A stretch of 48,079 bases of DNA from Prorocentrum cordatum (lineage: Eukaryota > Sar > Dinophyceae > Prorocentrales > Prorocentraceae). Positions 1 through 9,012 of the stretch are shown piece by piece. The translations under genes were made by a program, and so were the position numbers. How positions within the stretch are numbered: the stretch's first letter is position 1; every line of letters starts with the position of its first letter. The notes beneath the pieces were generated by a model, which was given only the letters and a program-made list of their open reading frames with translations, ran no database searches and was not told where the DNA came from. The stretch spans positions 1 to 48,079 of the forward strand of contig CAUYUJ010007235.1 in assembly GCA_963575745.1 (NCBI GenBank), read 5' to 3'.

Positions 1-767
1 TCGCAATGAAGACGAGCAACTTTCCTCAGGTATTGCGCACGCCTCATTTGTCGCTCCTCTCGAGACAGAAATCAACGTGGCCCCCCAAGGGCCCATGATG
101 CGTTGTTGTGACTCTTGCCAGGATGGTTGAGATAGGCCAAACATATGGTCGCCATGCGCCTGCGGTACGCTACGTGAATTGCGTTGCCCCGAAGTGGAGG
201 CAGCGGTTGCCGCAGCAGAACCGCTTCGTGGTCGGCGTTGAGGCTCTCCGCTTCCAGGCGATCTCTTACGGCCATGGCGACTCCAGCCGACTCGTGGAGA
301 CGCCGTCGCCCGCCCTGGTCGACTTGGCGGGCAACGCGTGGCATTGCGGATGCGGCGTGGCCGCGTTTCTCGTGATGATGGTGGCCATGGGGGCCGCGCA
401 CAGGAACAAGGCGCGGCATGGGGCCCCAGACGATTCCCCCCCAGACCCGCTCCAACACTTATCTCATCCCATCTCTCGCCCAAGCTCTCCCCCCATGCTC
501 TCCCCTGTGCTCTCGTTCTCGCCCTCGCCCTCGCTCTCTCCCGTGCTCGCTGTCGTCTGTCTGCCCCGCTCGCCAGGGCAGCGGCGAGGGCGAGGACAAC
601 GGGGGCACGGACGTCGAGGGCGAGGAGGCGCTGGCTGGCGGGGTCGACGACGACCTGGCCATGTTGCGGGGCTGAGCGTGGACCCTTGGGGCCAAGCCAG
701 CAGTCGTCGTCTTCTCGTCTCTCGCTGTCGCGTCGTCGTCGTCGTCGCCTGGTCGGCAGTCGCCGCG

Positions 768-990
768 GCCGATTTCCGCGGGCGCCTCTCGGGGCCCTCG
801 TCGCCGCGGCCGGGCGCGGCTTTGTGGGCGGTAGAAAGCGGGGGCGTCTGTCGTCGTCGATGTCGTCTACGTCCGAGAGGGTTTGCGATTTCCGTGGGCG
901 CCTCTTGGGGCCCTCGCCACCACGGCTGGGCGCGGCTCTTATATGGGCGGTAGACAGCGGGGACGCCTGTCGTCGTCGATGTCGTCTGTC
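768..990. repeat. tandem duplication, about 117-bp unit
   Basis: A unit of about 100 bp starting with a GATTTCCGYGGGCGCCTC segment and ending in a GTCGTCGTCGATGTCGTCT segment occurs at about 768-870 and again at about 886-985. The copies differ by scattered substitutions and a few small indels. Both contain GGGCGGTAGA. No coding role is supported. Confidence 0.75.
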
Positions 991-1154
991 GATCAGTCGG
1001 TCGCCCGCCGGGCCCGCCGTTGTCCGTTGTTCGTTGTCGTCATCGTCATCGTCGTCGTCGTCGGTCGGCAGGTCGGTCGGCGATGCAGTCCGTCCTCGCC
1101 CCAGGAGCGGAGTGGCTGTTGCGGTCTAGGAGCTACAGTCTACAGTCGCAAAAT

Positions 1155-1291
1155 CTATAGAAGGAGCACGCACCTCGCACCTCAGCTCCCTCTCGGTTAG
1201 GGCACCCTTGCATCCCTGCACTGCTAGTGTTACTAGCAAGTCGTGTCCAGCTAGATCGGAAGGATCCTTGCCTTGCGTGCTCCTACTATAG
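1155..1291. repeat. inverted repeat with 18-bp arms
   Basis: The arm at 1155-1172 (CTATAG, one variable base, AGGAGCACGCA) returns as its reverse complement at 1274-1291 with one mismatch. A smaller palindrome, GCTAGT-GTT-ACTAGC, lies between them. It may be an old foldback element, but no target duplication was found. Confidence 0.6.
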
Positions 1292-2442
1292 ACTACCGAG
1301 TTTGAGCGTGCGCTGACTCTGACGGCGCCGCTGGCGGCATGCGGCATGCGGCATGCGGCTGGGGTCCTGGTGCTACTTGAGGGCGTTGTAGCAGCTCTGA
1401 GGGCCCAGTCGACGGCAGCCTGGGGCGCGACCGCGCGCCCGCCCAGGCCTGGCCCGCCCCCGCCCTAGGCCGCTGCCGCCCACTCCCGCCTGCGACTGCG
1501 TAACCTTGCTCACGGAGAGAAGTCACTCTTTCATGGGGGGCATGGTTTCGCGGTCGTCGCTGGCTGGGGGGTAGGTGGCGGCACCTGCTGGGCGTGCCGC
1601 GTGCTGATCTCATACATATACTGATATTTTTATCGCGGGGGGGCCCGCTGAAAATGTTGGCTCGCACTCCTCCCCTCCCTGATTCAAGCCGTCCACCGCA
1701 ACCCCATGCCCAATGTGGATCGAATCTGATGCGGGGGCAATCGAGGCGGGGCCAGATCCTGGGGCGCGTTTCGAAGGAGCCGTGTAAATGTTTTATTCAA
1801 GTGACATGCGCCAGCAGGGGCCTTTTGGATGCACAGTCGGGGCGCTGAAGAAGGAACCTTTCTCGTTGGGGAGGGGCTCGGTGTTCCTTGATGGTTTAAC
1901 AGTTTGCCTCAGGTTGTCCTGGGGATTTCCATGGGAAATGGGAAATGGAAGTTTAACTGTTGGGAACGAGGGGCCTCGTTCCTTATTTAGGGTTCCTTAG
2001 GCCAACGCCCCGACGGTACTAATACATAATATTACGAAGGTCTCTCGGGGCGCCTCTCAGAGGTCTTGGGGGCCCGAGGGGTTCGAGGGGGCGCGTGGCC
2101 AGGGGCGCAGCATAAGCTGCGCGAAGATGCCAAGCGCTTCGTTGTCACTGGTCACCGTCGCTGTCCCCCCGCTCTCCTTCCAGCGCCCTAGCCCCGCGCC
2201 TCAAGCTGGCCTCGCCGAGAGAGAGCGCTCCCCGGCCGACCGGGCGCTGGTGAGGTGAGTGAGCCCTGCCCCATTCTTGCCAATCTCAATCTCCTGACCC
2301 CTGGCTCCTTGGATTCCCCCCGCGGCCGCTTGGCCCGAGAGCTAGAATCAGAATCAGAGGCGATACTTGCCTGTCTACTCTGCAGGCGCAGGGGGTCCAG
2401 AGTGGGGCCATGCCGGGCGCGGGGAGCCGAGCAGGCAGTGTC

Positions 2443-2771
2443 ATGAGCTCGGGGACCTGGGCCAGCTCTCAACGGCCGCGCTCCGCCGTGCCGCCGGCCG
2501 TGCCGAACGACGCAGACGCCAGCGTCAAAACCGAGACTATGCGGTTTGTCTTCGATCTGTTTTCCGATCCTGGGTTCGACCCGACCGCGCCCGCGCCCGA
2601 GCAGCTCAGCGAGATCAAGCGGTTGGTCGCCCTCGGCCAACAGCGCCGGGACGCGCTCGGCCCAGCCGTCCCGACGGCGGAGCACCCCGTGATCCCGCAG
2701 GGGCAGTGCAGCTGCTGCGAGCGCGACTTCGGCGCGCGCAACCCCATGACCCGGAGGACCGATAAGAACCC
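2443..2771 (+). CDS. exon 1 of a multi-exon protein of unknown function
   Basis: Function is not recognised. The frame starts at an ATG at 2443 (protein begins MSSGTW); an ATG at 2410 in the same frame would add 11 residues. The exon has a short disordered, Ser/Pro/Ala-rich start. It then runs into a more ordered stretch with FDLFSDPGFDP and a Cys cluster CSCCERDFGARNP near its end. A GT donor at 2772 (CCC|GTGCCT) leaves two bases of a codon, completed by the first base of exon 2 at 3257. The junction would read TDKNP then RQCKVC, joining two Cys pairs into a possible zinc-binding C-x-x-C ... C-x-x-C module. Seen: frame, Cys spacing, compatible splice phase. Inferred: exon status and the zinc site. 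The continuation past 2771 quickly reaches a stop. Confidence 0.55.
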
Positions 2772-3010
2772 GTGCCTCGAGGCAGGCGGGCGGAACAACT
2801 GATCCTTCTCGATTTTTCGATTCAGCCGACGGCCGGCCCGACGATTCCGATGGCGATCCTGTCGTTTCATGTCCCAAACAGTGCGCCCCCCCCCCCCCCC
2901 CCCCCCCGAAGGCCCCCCCCTACGGATCGACGCATCCAGCCGACGTGGTAAACATCTTTGAGGCCCACAACCCAGACTTCCTCTGACTCCGCGCTCCCGA
3001 GGAGGATTGA

Positions 3011-3200
3011 TTGGAGGAGGAGGAGGAGGAGGAGGAGGGGGGGGGGGGAGGAGGAGGGGGAGAAGTCGGGAGAAGGAGGCGAAGGAGGGGGAGGAGGGGG
3101 GGGGGAGGAGGAGGAGGAGGAGAAGGAGGAGGAGGAGGAGGAGGAGGAGGAGGAGGAGGAGGAGGAGGAGGAGGAGGAGGGGATGAGGAGGATGGGAGGA
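3011..3200 (+). repeat. (GGA)n tract in intron 1
   Basis: Almost pure GGA/GAG purine run inside the candidate intron 2772-3256. The intron also carries a 22-nt C homopolymer at 2886-2907. The open frames here (poly-Glu, poly-Gly, poly-Arg) are artefacts of the repeat. Confidence 0.9.
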
Positions 3201-3256
3201 GGAGGGCCCCCCCCCCCCCTCCCCCCTCCCCCGACGCAGGCGAGTCGCGCAGGCAG

Positions 3257-3572
3257 CCGGCAGTGCAAGGTGTGCAGGTGCGTCAACAATTGGACCTTCT
3301 CGGGAGTCAGCCCAGCGCAGCTCGAAGCCAAGATGCAGGTTGGTGAGTTCAAGTTGGCGTATAAGCTCATCGTGTTTGCGTGCGAGGACGAGGTTAACGC
3401 ATGGGCTGGCAGGCGCGCGCCGCACTTGAAGCAGCTCGGAGACAGCGTCCTCGCCTCCATGACGTCCCGGGTCGAGGTCAAGAAGACGAAGAAGCTCACG
3501 GGCCAGAGGTTGTTGGGCATCTTTTGGCCCGAGGACACGTACAGGGAGTGGGAGAAAAAGGGCCCGCCGAAG
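3257..3572 (+). CDS. exon 2 of the unknown multi-exon protein (CxxC exon)
   Basis: The exon opens after an AG acceptor (GGCAG|C at 3256/3257) in the phase left by exon 1. It begins RQCKVCRCVNNWTF, with a second Cys cluster. The rest is hydrophilic with regularly spaced Leu/Lys (EAKMQVGEFKLAYKL, RVEVKKTKKLTGQRL) and ends REWEKKGPPK. The end is set at AAG 3570-3572, because the next bases GAGTCT begin an inserted inverted-repeat element and the frame resumes after CACAG at 3860 with GAG in phase 0. That implies a GA donor, a non-canonical donor reported for dinoflagellates. The family is not recognised. Confidence 0.6.
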
Positions 3573-3575
3573 GAG

Positions 3576-3858
3576 TCTTGGCTCTAGGCGTCATAGATGG
3601 GGCCGCGGCAGGTGGGGTCGGAGGATAACGCTGCATCGCTGCATCGCCGATGCATCGCCGATGCCGATGCGGCTCGACGGCTCGACGCTGTGCTTCGCGT
3701 GAAGTCGACGATGTATCGACGGCGCATGTCGCTGATGCATCGCTGCATCGCCGATGCCGCCGACGCATCGCCGATGCGCCGACGCGTCGCCGATGCGTCG
3801 GCGACGCGGCGCGACCCTCCGACCCCGTCTACTCCGACCCCATCTAGGAGGCCTCCAC
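3576..3858 (+). mobile_element. GCATCG foldback element, copy 1 (coincides with intron 2)
   Basis: Imperfect palindrome about 283 bp long. The outer arms are TAGATGGGG at 3594-3602 and CCCCATCTA at 3838-3846. A stronger inner pair is 3614-3639 against 3801-3826 (GGGGTCGGAGG ... CCTCCGACCCC). The centre consists of GCATCG/CGATGC repeats. It is flanked by AGGAG at 3571-3575 and 3859-3863, read as a 5-bp target duplication. The two AGs in the duplication sit exactly where the exon frame needs a donor and an acceptor, so the whole insertion can be removed as intron 3573-3860. A related copy lies near 45915-46135. Confidence 0.75.
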
Positions 3859-3860
3859 AG

Positions 3861-4516
3861 GAGCGCCTCACCTGGTACGCCCTCGACGACTCTGAGCCGG
3901 CGCAGCGCGGGTTGTTCCGCGAGGTGCGAGTGGGATGGTAAGCTGCCCTCCCAGTGCACCCGGGTCATGGTGGAGGCTTCCAAGGAAGTGGCCCAGGTCG
4001 ACGAGATTGAGAACTCCATGGCCGCTGCCAGGGGGCATGCTCAGGTTGCGGAGACGTACCAGGCCATGGCTAGCAGGGCCAACGCGAGCACGCGAGTGTC
4101 GGATGGGCGCGTCGAGATCTCGCTTGCGAAGCCCGCGGGCGGCTGCGACGCCTTGGACGACTTGTGGGGCGAGCCCTTCGGGGCCAGCCGCGGCGCCAAG
4201 GGGCGGTCCAGCGGCGGCTCGGGCGGCGGCGGCGGCAGCAGGCCAGGCGGCTCAAGCGGCCGCGGAGGATGCGGAGGCGGCCGTGGCCGCGGGGGTGGCA
4301 GGGGCGCCGGGTCTGGCAGCGCAGTGACGAGGAACCTCCGCTTGTCGGAGGCCGAGGCCACGGTCCTGGCGTGCACCCAGACGCTGGACAGCCTGCTGAA
4401 CCCCGCCATTGCGCTGGAAGTTGCCGCTGCGCGGATGAAGAAGGTGCTCGCCGAGATCGAGAAGCGGTTCGGGCCAGCCTACATGGAGGCGTGCTCTGCT
4501 GACTACGCCGCCGACG
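3861..4516 (+). CDS. exon 3 of the unknown multi-exon protein, with a frame break
   Basis: The exon resumes at GAG 3861 (ERLTWYALDD) and stays open to a TAA at 3939-3941. The clear coding pattern continues in another frame from about 3943-3955 (KLPSQCTRVMVEASKEV, then EIENSMAAARGHAQ) through a Gly/Ser/Arg-rich linker at about 4200-4320 and a helical segment ending EIEKRFGPAYMEACSADYA. Two readings of the break are possible: a one-base indel near 3938-3942, or a micro-intron of 25-31 nt between GTGCGAG and CTCCCAG|TGC. The GT donor at 4517 leaves one base, which fits the two-base start of exon 4 at 4911. Function is unknown. The Gly-rich part resembles a disordered linker. Confidence 0.6.
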
Positions 4517-4609
4517 GTGATGGCGCCCTGGCTCTCCCCATCGTCCTCTCCCTCGCCACTCCGCCCCTCTTCCGCTCTTCCCTCCACCTCCTGCCTCTCT
4601 TCCTCGCCT

Positions 4610-4795
4610 CAAGCGTTTCCCTTCTCCTCCTCCGCCTCCTCTTCTTCCCTTCCGCGCATCCCCCCCCTCGAGCCTCTCCCCCCCCTCCTCCTCCTCCTCC
4701 TCCTCCTCCTCCTCCTCCTCCTCTTCCTCCTCCTCCTCCGCCTCCTCTTATTCCGACTCCTCCCCCTCCTCCTCCTGGTCCGTCTTCCTCCCCCG
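4610..4795 (+). repeat. (TCC)n tract in intron 3
   Basis: Pyrimidine run of CTC/TCC units inside the candidate intron 4517-4910. It has the opposite strand bias to the tracts of introns 1 and 5, so the bias is not tied to the coding strand. Confidence 0.9.
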
Positions 4796-4910
4796 AGAGC
4801 GACCCCCAGTTGACGCCGTGCGATCGTGGCGACCCTGGCCCCGGGGCCGCTGCCACCCCTTGGTTCCATCCCTTCTTTCATCCTCCTATCCCCCCCCTGC
4901 CTTCCCGCAG

Positions 4911-4999
4911 GCGCTGGCGCCGCGCCGGGGGATGGCGGCGCTCGCGACGGCGGCCTCGACCGCGGCATGGCGATGCTGGCCAACTTGCGCACGTTCAAG
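4911..4999 (+). CDS. exon 4 of the unknown multi-exon protein
   Basis: A short exon follows a good polypyrimidine/AG acceptor (CTTCCCGCAG|GCGCTGG) and completes the split codon of exon 3. It encodes a Gly/Ala-rich lead and then RGMAMLANLRTFK. The end is placed at AAG 4997-4999 with a GC donor (AAG|GCCATGGG), since exon 5 then joins in phase 0. The frame stays open a little further, so the exact end is uncertain. Confidence 0.5.
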
Positions 5000-5096
5000 G
5001 CCATGGGCCATCGCCCAGCCCTGGCGGCGCAACGCGCCCCCAGCCCATCCCCCCATCCCGTCCCTGGGCCCTCCAGCCCCCGCCACTCCCCTCCAG

Positions 5097-5316
5097 TTTG
5101 GGCGCCCGAGATGGGCGCGGAAAGAATGGGCGCGATGCCCAGCAGCAGTTCTCTTGTTCATTCTGAACAGGATTCGCTGTCCACTCCGCCGCGGCCTGCG
5201 TCCATTCGAGACAGGAGGCCGCCTGCCCAGCGGCGGCCGCTGTTGGTTTGGGACAACGTGTGTTGTTGGGCATTGACCCATTCTTTCGGTGCCCATTTTC
5301 ATTTCGGGTGTCCAAA
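5097..5316 (+). mobile_element. TTTGGGC inverted-repeat element (MITE-like) in intron 4
   Basis: Terminal inverted repeats start TTTGGGCGCCCGAGATG on the left and end CATTTCGGGTGTCCAAA on the right. They continue inward (GGAAAGAATGGG, ATGCCCA and their complements) for about 60 bp. The 5-bp direct repeat TCCAG flanks the element at 5092-5096 and 5317-5321. It lies wholly inside the candidate intron 5000-5510 and encodes no protein. Confidence 0.8.
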
Positions 5317-5510
5317 TCCAGCCCAGGGCCCGGCGGGGGGGGCGGAGGCGAGAAGAGTGGAGAAAAGGGTGTGGATTTGTTTGGTTGGCTCGTTGGGGAG
5401 GCCCTCGTCGCCGCGGCGCGAGTCGCCGCCCTCGAACCCTGGTCAGAACGCTCGGTGGGAGGTCAGGTGCTGCCAACTGTCAGCGTTGCTGCGTTGCTGA
5501 TTGTGCCCAG

Positions 5511-5756
5511 GGCCACATCGCCAAGTGGTACGACTGGCGCGGGGCCCTGGACGCGCCGATCGCAGATGGCTCAGATGGCGGTGACCTCGTCATGAAGACC
5601 GACTTGCTGGCGTCGACCGTTGGTGGGGGAAGCCAGCCGAACCAGCCATGCGTGCCCAAGCCTGTGTACTTGGCGGTGTGGAAGAAACTTATGGCGCCGT
5701 GCGTGGCCAAGGAGGATTGGCCGCGTTGGATTAAGGTCCTGAAGTGCGATCCCGAG
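5511..5756 (+). CDS. exon 5 of the unknown multi-exon protein
   Basis: The exon begins after TTGTGCCCAG (acceptor at 5510) with GHIAKWYDWRGALDAPIAD. It continues through VYLAVWKKLMAPCVAKEDW and ends KVLKCDPE before a GT donor (GAG|GTATGG at 5757). The mix of Trp, Asp and Lys residues and the absence of simple repeats give good coding quality. The next exon joins in phase 0, and GAGGT is present at both splice junctions. No known domain was recognised. Confidence 0.65.
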
Positions 5757-6998
5757 GTATGGGGCTCTCTCCCGACCGATTGCATCGTTTCTCCTGGCCA
5801 GCGGGGTCAGCCCGGCGAGGCTGCTCGGGTAGTAGGAAAATAGGTAGGGGGTGGCGCGGGGCAAGGAAGAAGATATCTGCTTTTTGTTGTTATGTTTTTT
5901 TGTTTTGTTTTGTCTTGTATTTGTTGCTCTTGTTTTTTTTGTTTTTCTGTTGTTTTTGTGTGTTCTTGTTTTGTGTTGTGTTGTTGATTGTTTTTGTGTT
6001 TGTGTTGTTTCATTCTGTTTTCTTTGTTGTGGTTTTGTTTGTGTGTGTTTTCTCTTTATGTGTGTTATATGTTCTGTGCTGTTGTTTTGTTTTTTGTTTT
6101 TGTTTGTGTTTTTGTTTTGTTTTGTTTTTTTTTTGTGTTGTCCGGGCCAGCGGAGTGGAGGAGTGGACGGACGAGGAGGAGGGGGGGGGCGGGGTGGTGG
6201 AGGAGGAAATGAGGAGGAGGGGGAGGTGGGCAACGTGGGGGAGGGGCTTGGGTGCAATCTATTCTCATGGCCGCCAGCGCGCGCCTGGCGGGGTCGGGCC
6301 CACTGCAGTGACTGCCCCCCGCGCCTGCGCTGCTCCTCCTACCGCTACTGCGCTACTGCCCATTCTCCTTCTTCCGCGCTTCCCCCCCTCCCCCTGCCTC
6401 TATCTATCAATCCTGCCCCCCCCCTCCTCCCTGGCAATGTCCTGCTGGCTAGGTTGCCAGGTGCGACGTCGGGCCTGGAAGTCGACGAGGGGCGCTCGAA
6501 CCTCTTCCTCCTCCTCCTCCTCCTCCTCGTCCGCCCCCCCCCCCACCTCCCCTCTTCTCCTCTCCTTTCGATGTTTTAGCCCCCCCACCGAAAAACCGAG
6601 GGGGGGCGGGGGGGGGGGGGGGGTTGGGGATGGGATGAGGTAGGGGGGGGGGGGGGGGAAGGACTGGAGGAGGGGAATCCAGGGGGAGGAGGAGGAGGCG
6701 GAGGAGGAGAGGAGGAGGAGGAGGAGGAGGAGGAGGAGGAGGAGGAGGGGAGGAGGAGGAGGAGAGGAGAAGGAGGAGGAGGGGGGGGAGAGTGGGGGGG
6801 AGGAGGAGGAGAAGGAGGAGGAGGAGGGAGGAGGAGGAGGAGGAGGAGGGGGAGGAGGAGGAGGAGGAGGAGGAGCATCAGGAGCAGGAGGAGGAGAACG
6901 ATGATGAGGAGGAGGACGAGGAGGAGGAGGATTCCAGGATAAGGAGGAGGGGGCAGGAAGGGGCACGCAAGACTTTTGTTTTTCGCCATAATCCAGAG
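5757..6998 (+). other. large intron made of T/G-rich and purine tracts
   Basis: About 1.24 kb between GAG|GTATGG and CCAGAG|GTTGAG. Positions 5878-6141 are almost only T and G (TTTTGT-type units, very few A or C). Positions 6160-6250 and 6660-6960 are GGA-rich, and a short TCC run lies at 6503-6560. Two 16-nt G runs occur at 6608-6623 and 6643-6658. The hydrophobic and Glu-rich open frames here follow from the repeats and are not genes. Confidence 0.65.
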
Positions 6999-7307
6999 GT
7001 TGAGACCGCCATCATGCAGACGCTGATCGAGCTGTTCACTGCTCAGCAGAAGTTGCCCGTGCTCATCAGCGTCCTCGGCCTCCTGCGGACTGCCGTGGAA
7101 AGCGGCCAGCTTCTGCAGGGCTCTCACGAGGCAGAGTTCAAGACTGAGCTCGAGAAGCTGTTCAAGCTCGCCTTCATAGCGGAGGCTGACGAGGCCGAGC
7201 TGGAGGACTTGATCGTGATGAAGACGCGCATGTTGGACCCCAACTCTGGCGCGGCTTCGCCGTTTCTGAAGGCCCCACCTGCCCCTGGCCCCTCGCTAAT
7301 GTCGTCG
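6999..7307 (+). CDS. exon 6 of the unknown multi-exon protein (helical)
   Basis: The exon starts with GTT after CCAGAG and encodes an amphipathic, Leu-rich helical segment: VETAIMQTLIELFTAQQKL, LISVLGLLRTAVESGQLLQ, ELEKLFKLAFIAEADEAEL. It ends in a Pro-rich GPSLMSS. A GT donor at 7308 (TCG|GTCCGT) keeps phase 0 with exon 7. The helical-repeat look could suit a protein-interaction scaffold, but no family can be named. Confidence 0.65.
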
Positions 7308-7578
7308 GTCCGTCCTCGGCGTCGGAGGATTTGAGTCAGGGGCCCCGGGCCGCGTGCTGAGCTGCCTCTGCGCGGATTGGCCGCGCGGTAACCCCCGCGA
7401 GAAGTCGGTAATATCATAGTCCGATGGTCCAATGTTGAGACCGACCGATGAGAGGATCGACGAGGAACCCAAGGGGCCTCAGGGGGCCGGGGACCTCGCC
7501 GCCCTCCGAAATCGGCTTTGAACCCGGGACATTGTGTTTTTGTTCTGGTTCCGCGCCCCCCCCCCTTTCCGCTGCCAG

Positions 7579-9012
7579 GCTCTCCGGTTCCTGCCCGCCG
7601 GGATGGATCTCGACCAGATGGTCGACGACGAGAGGAAGAACATCAATTCGGTCAAGTCTCTCGTGGTAGATTTGAAGGAGACCGTCGCGCTCGTCACTTG
7701 GAGCCGCCCCCCGGAGCCGCAGCGCAGCTGCCAGACCGACACGTCCGACCACGTCTGCAATTTCAGGCAGGATGTCCTGGACAAAATGGGCGCTGTGAAA
7801 GGCAAGTTCGAGGCCCTGATGTCCAAGGCGCCCCAGCGCCTGCTCATCATGCACAAGGATGAGATTAACTTTGTCAGAGGTGCGCTCTCGGAGGCCACGG
7901 CGCTCGTCATCGAGAAATCCCACAAGCGCTACTCCAACATGCTCGACATGATAATGTTCCTGTGCGCGCGGAGAAGCCTCGATGACGCCTTGCAAGTGGC
8001 GCAGCGTCTGGAGACGGTGGTGAAAGAGCCTTTCGAGCTTGCTTTCAAGACCTTCATGGACGCGGACTCCATTGTACTGATGGAGACCTTTCGGAAGGAG
8101 CTGCACTCCGTGGTGCCATCGCTCATCTCGGGCATCCGCGCAATGATCAAGGACTCGCACTGTTTCGTGGAGTGCACGGAGGTGAGGGCCTTCTTCGATG
8201 CGACGCTCACGACCAGCGACCCCCCGTTCAAGAGTGAGGAGGGGGCCCTGTCACTGGAAGTGCCCAGTTGGAAGACAGGGCTCGCGTCGCTGCTACAGGT
8301 CCTGCAAGTTCGTTGCCTCCGCTTCCTGGAGATGCTCCCGTCTGAGATTCGCTGGTGTGCTGCGCGGCTCGCGCGCTCCATGGATGCCGAGTCGTGTCGC
8401 AATGAGCTCACGGTGCTCCGGAACACCTCGCTGGCTGTCTACGTGGACGAGGGTCTTGAGAACATGGTTGATGGCGTCAACAGCGTGTTGCATTACAGGC
8501 CATGCTTCCAGACGGCATCGTGGTGGATTTCTGAACAGAGTCGCGCACCCGAGCCCAGCATGGGCCATACTACCTCCCACGGAGAGCGCGGCAATGATGC
8601 CGCCCCTGGCAGTGGCACCGCGACCCCGCCATGCACGCTGCCGCATCCAGGCGCCGACGAGATCGAGATCCTCAACGTGTCCCTGTCCGGAGGATCCAGC
8701 GCCAGCGGGGGCCGCGGCGAGCTGATGCACCAGGGGGCGCCGGCGGCCCAGGCAGAGGCCAGCGCCAGCGGAGGCCGCGGCGACGTGGTGGAGCCAGCCC
8801 CGACATCCCCAGCGGATGCGGCCGCAGTCTCAGTGACGCTGGGGGCCCCGGCTGCGGCGGGCAACCTCTCTCTTGCCAGCGTGGAGGCTGCCGCGGAGGC
8901 CCCGGTGGCCGCGGAGACGACGGCGCCGGGCGGCGCTCCGCCGCCGCTGCCGCAGACGGCGCCTCAGCCGGAGGCCGCGCCGCCGCCGCCGAAGAAGCTC
9001 AGAAAGTTCTGA
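7579..9012 (+). CDS. exon 7 (probably last) of the unknown multi-exon protein
   Basis: Starts after TTTCCGCTGCCAG (acceptor at 7578). About 330 residues of good-quality globular sequence follow (ALRFLPAGMDLDQMV, FRQDVLDKMGAVKGKFEAL, RYSNMLDMIMFLCARRSL, SIVLMETFRKELHSVVPSL, VAFFD-type helices). Then comes a low-complexity Ala/Pro/Gly tail with two SASGGRG repeats (about 8698-8790), and the exon ends PPPPKKLRKF at a TGA (9010-9012). The basic last residues could be a nuclear localisation signal. The long frame may start earlier at 7534, but that part is a pyrimidine-rich intron end. No homologous domain was recognised. The protein from exons 1-7 would be roughly 1100 residues. Confidence 0.65.
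   Translation, partial: ALRFLPAGMDLDQMVDDERKNINSVKSLVVDLKETVALVTWSRPPEPQRSCQTDTSDHVCNFRQDVLDKMGAVKGKFEALMSKAPQRLLIMHKDEINFVRGALSEATALVIEKSHKRYSNMLDMIMFLCARRSLDDALQVAQRLETVVKEPFELAFKTFMDADSIVLMETFRKELHSVVPSLISGIRAMIKDSHCFVECTEVRAFFDATLTTSDPPFKSEEGALSLEVPSWKTGLASLLQVLQVRCLRFLEMLPSEIRWCAARLARSMDAESCRNELTVLRNTSLAVYVDEGLENMVDGVNSVLHYRPCFQTASWWISEQSRAPEPSMGHTTSHGERGNDAAPGSGTATPPCTLPHPGADEIEILNVSLSGGSSASGGRGELMHQGAPAAQAEASASGGRGDVVEPAPTSPADAAAVSVTLGAPAAAGNLSLASVEAAAEAPVAAETTAPGGAPPPLPQTAPQPEAAPPPPKKLRKF

Larger units (their letters stand above)
1..2442. other. non-coding upstream region
   Basis: No convincing coding sequence was recognised in this stretch. The open frames are long only because the DNA is GC-rich and rich in CGT/CGA runs, and several overlap on both strands with equal length. 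It contains a tandem duplication (about 768-990) and an inverted repeat around 1155-1291, listed separately. The segment directly before 2443 may be 5' UTR or an intron of the gene that follows, but no promoter element could be identified. Confidence 0.5.

Noticed and set aside
2469-3425. Long minus-strand frames with poly-Leu, poly-Ser and poly-Pro
   Set aside because: Antisense of the exon 1/GGA region; the conserved-looking Cys pattern is on the plus strand.
4249-4260. Spliced-leader relict ending GGCTCAAG
   Set aside because: Only about 13 of 22 positions match and the segment lies in a Gly-coding GGC repeat of an exon.
5851-6579. Hydrophobic Phe/Leu/Val/Cys-rich frames resembling membrane proteins
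   Set aside because: The T/G-only tract forces such codons in all frames; it lies between two exons with matching splice phase.
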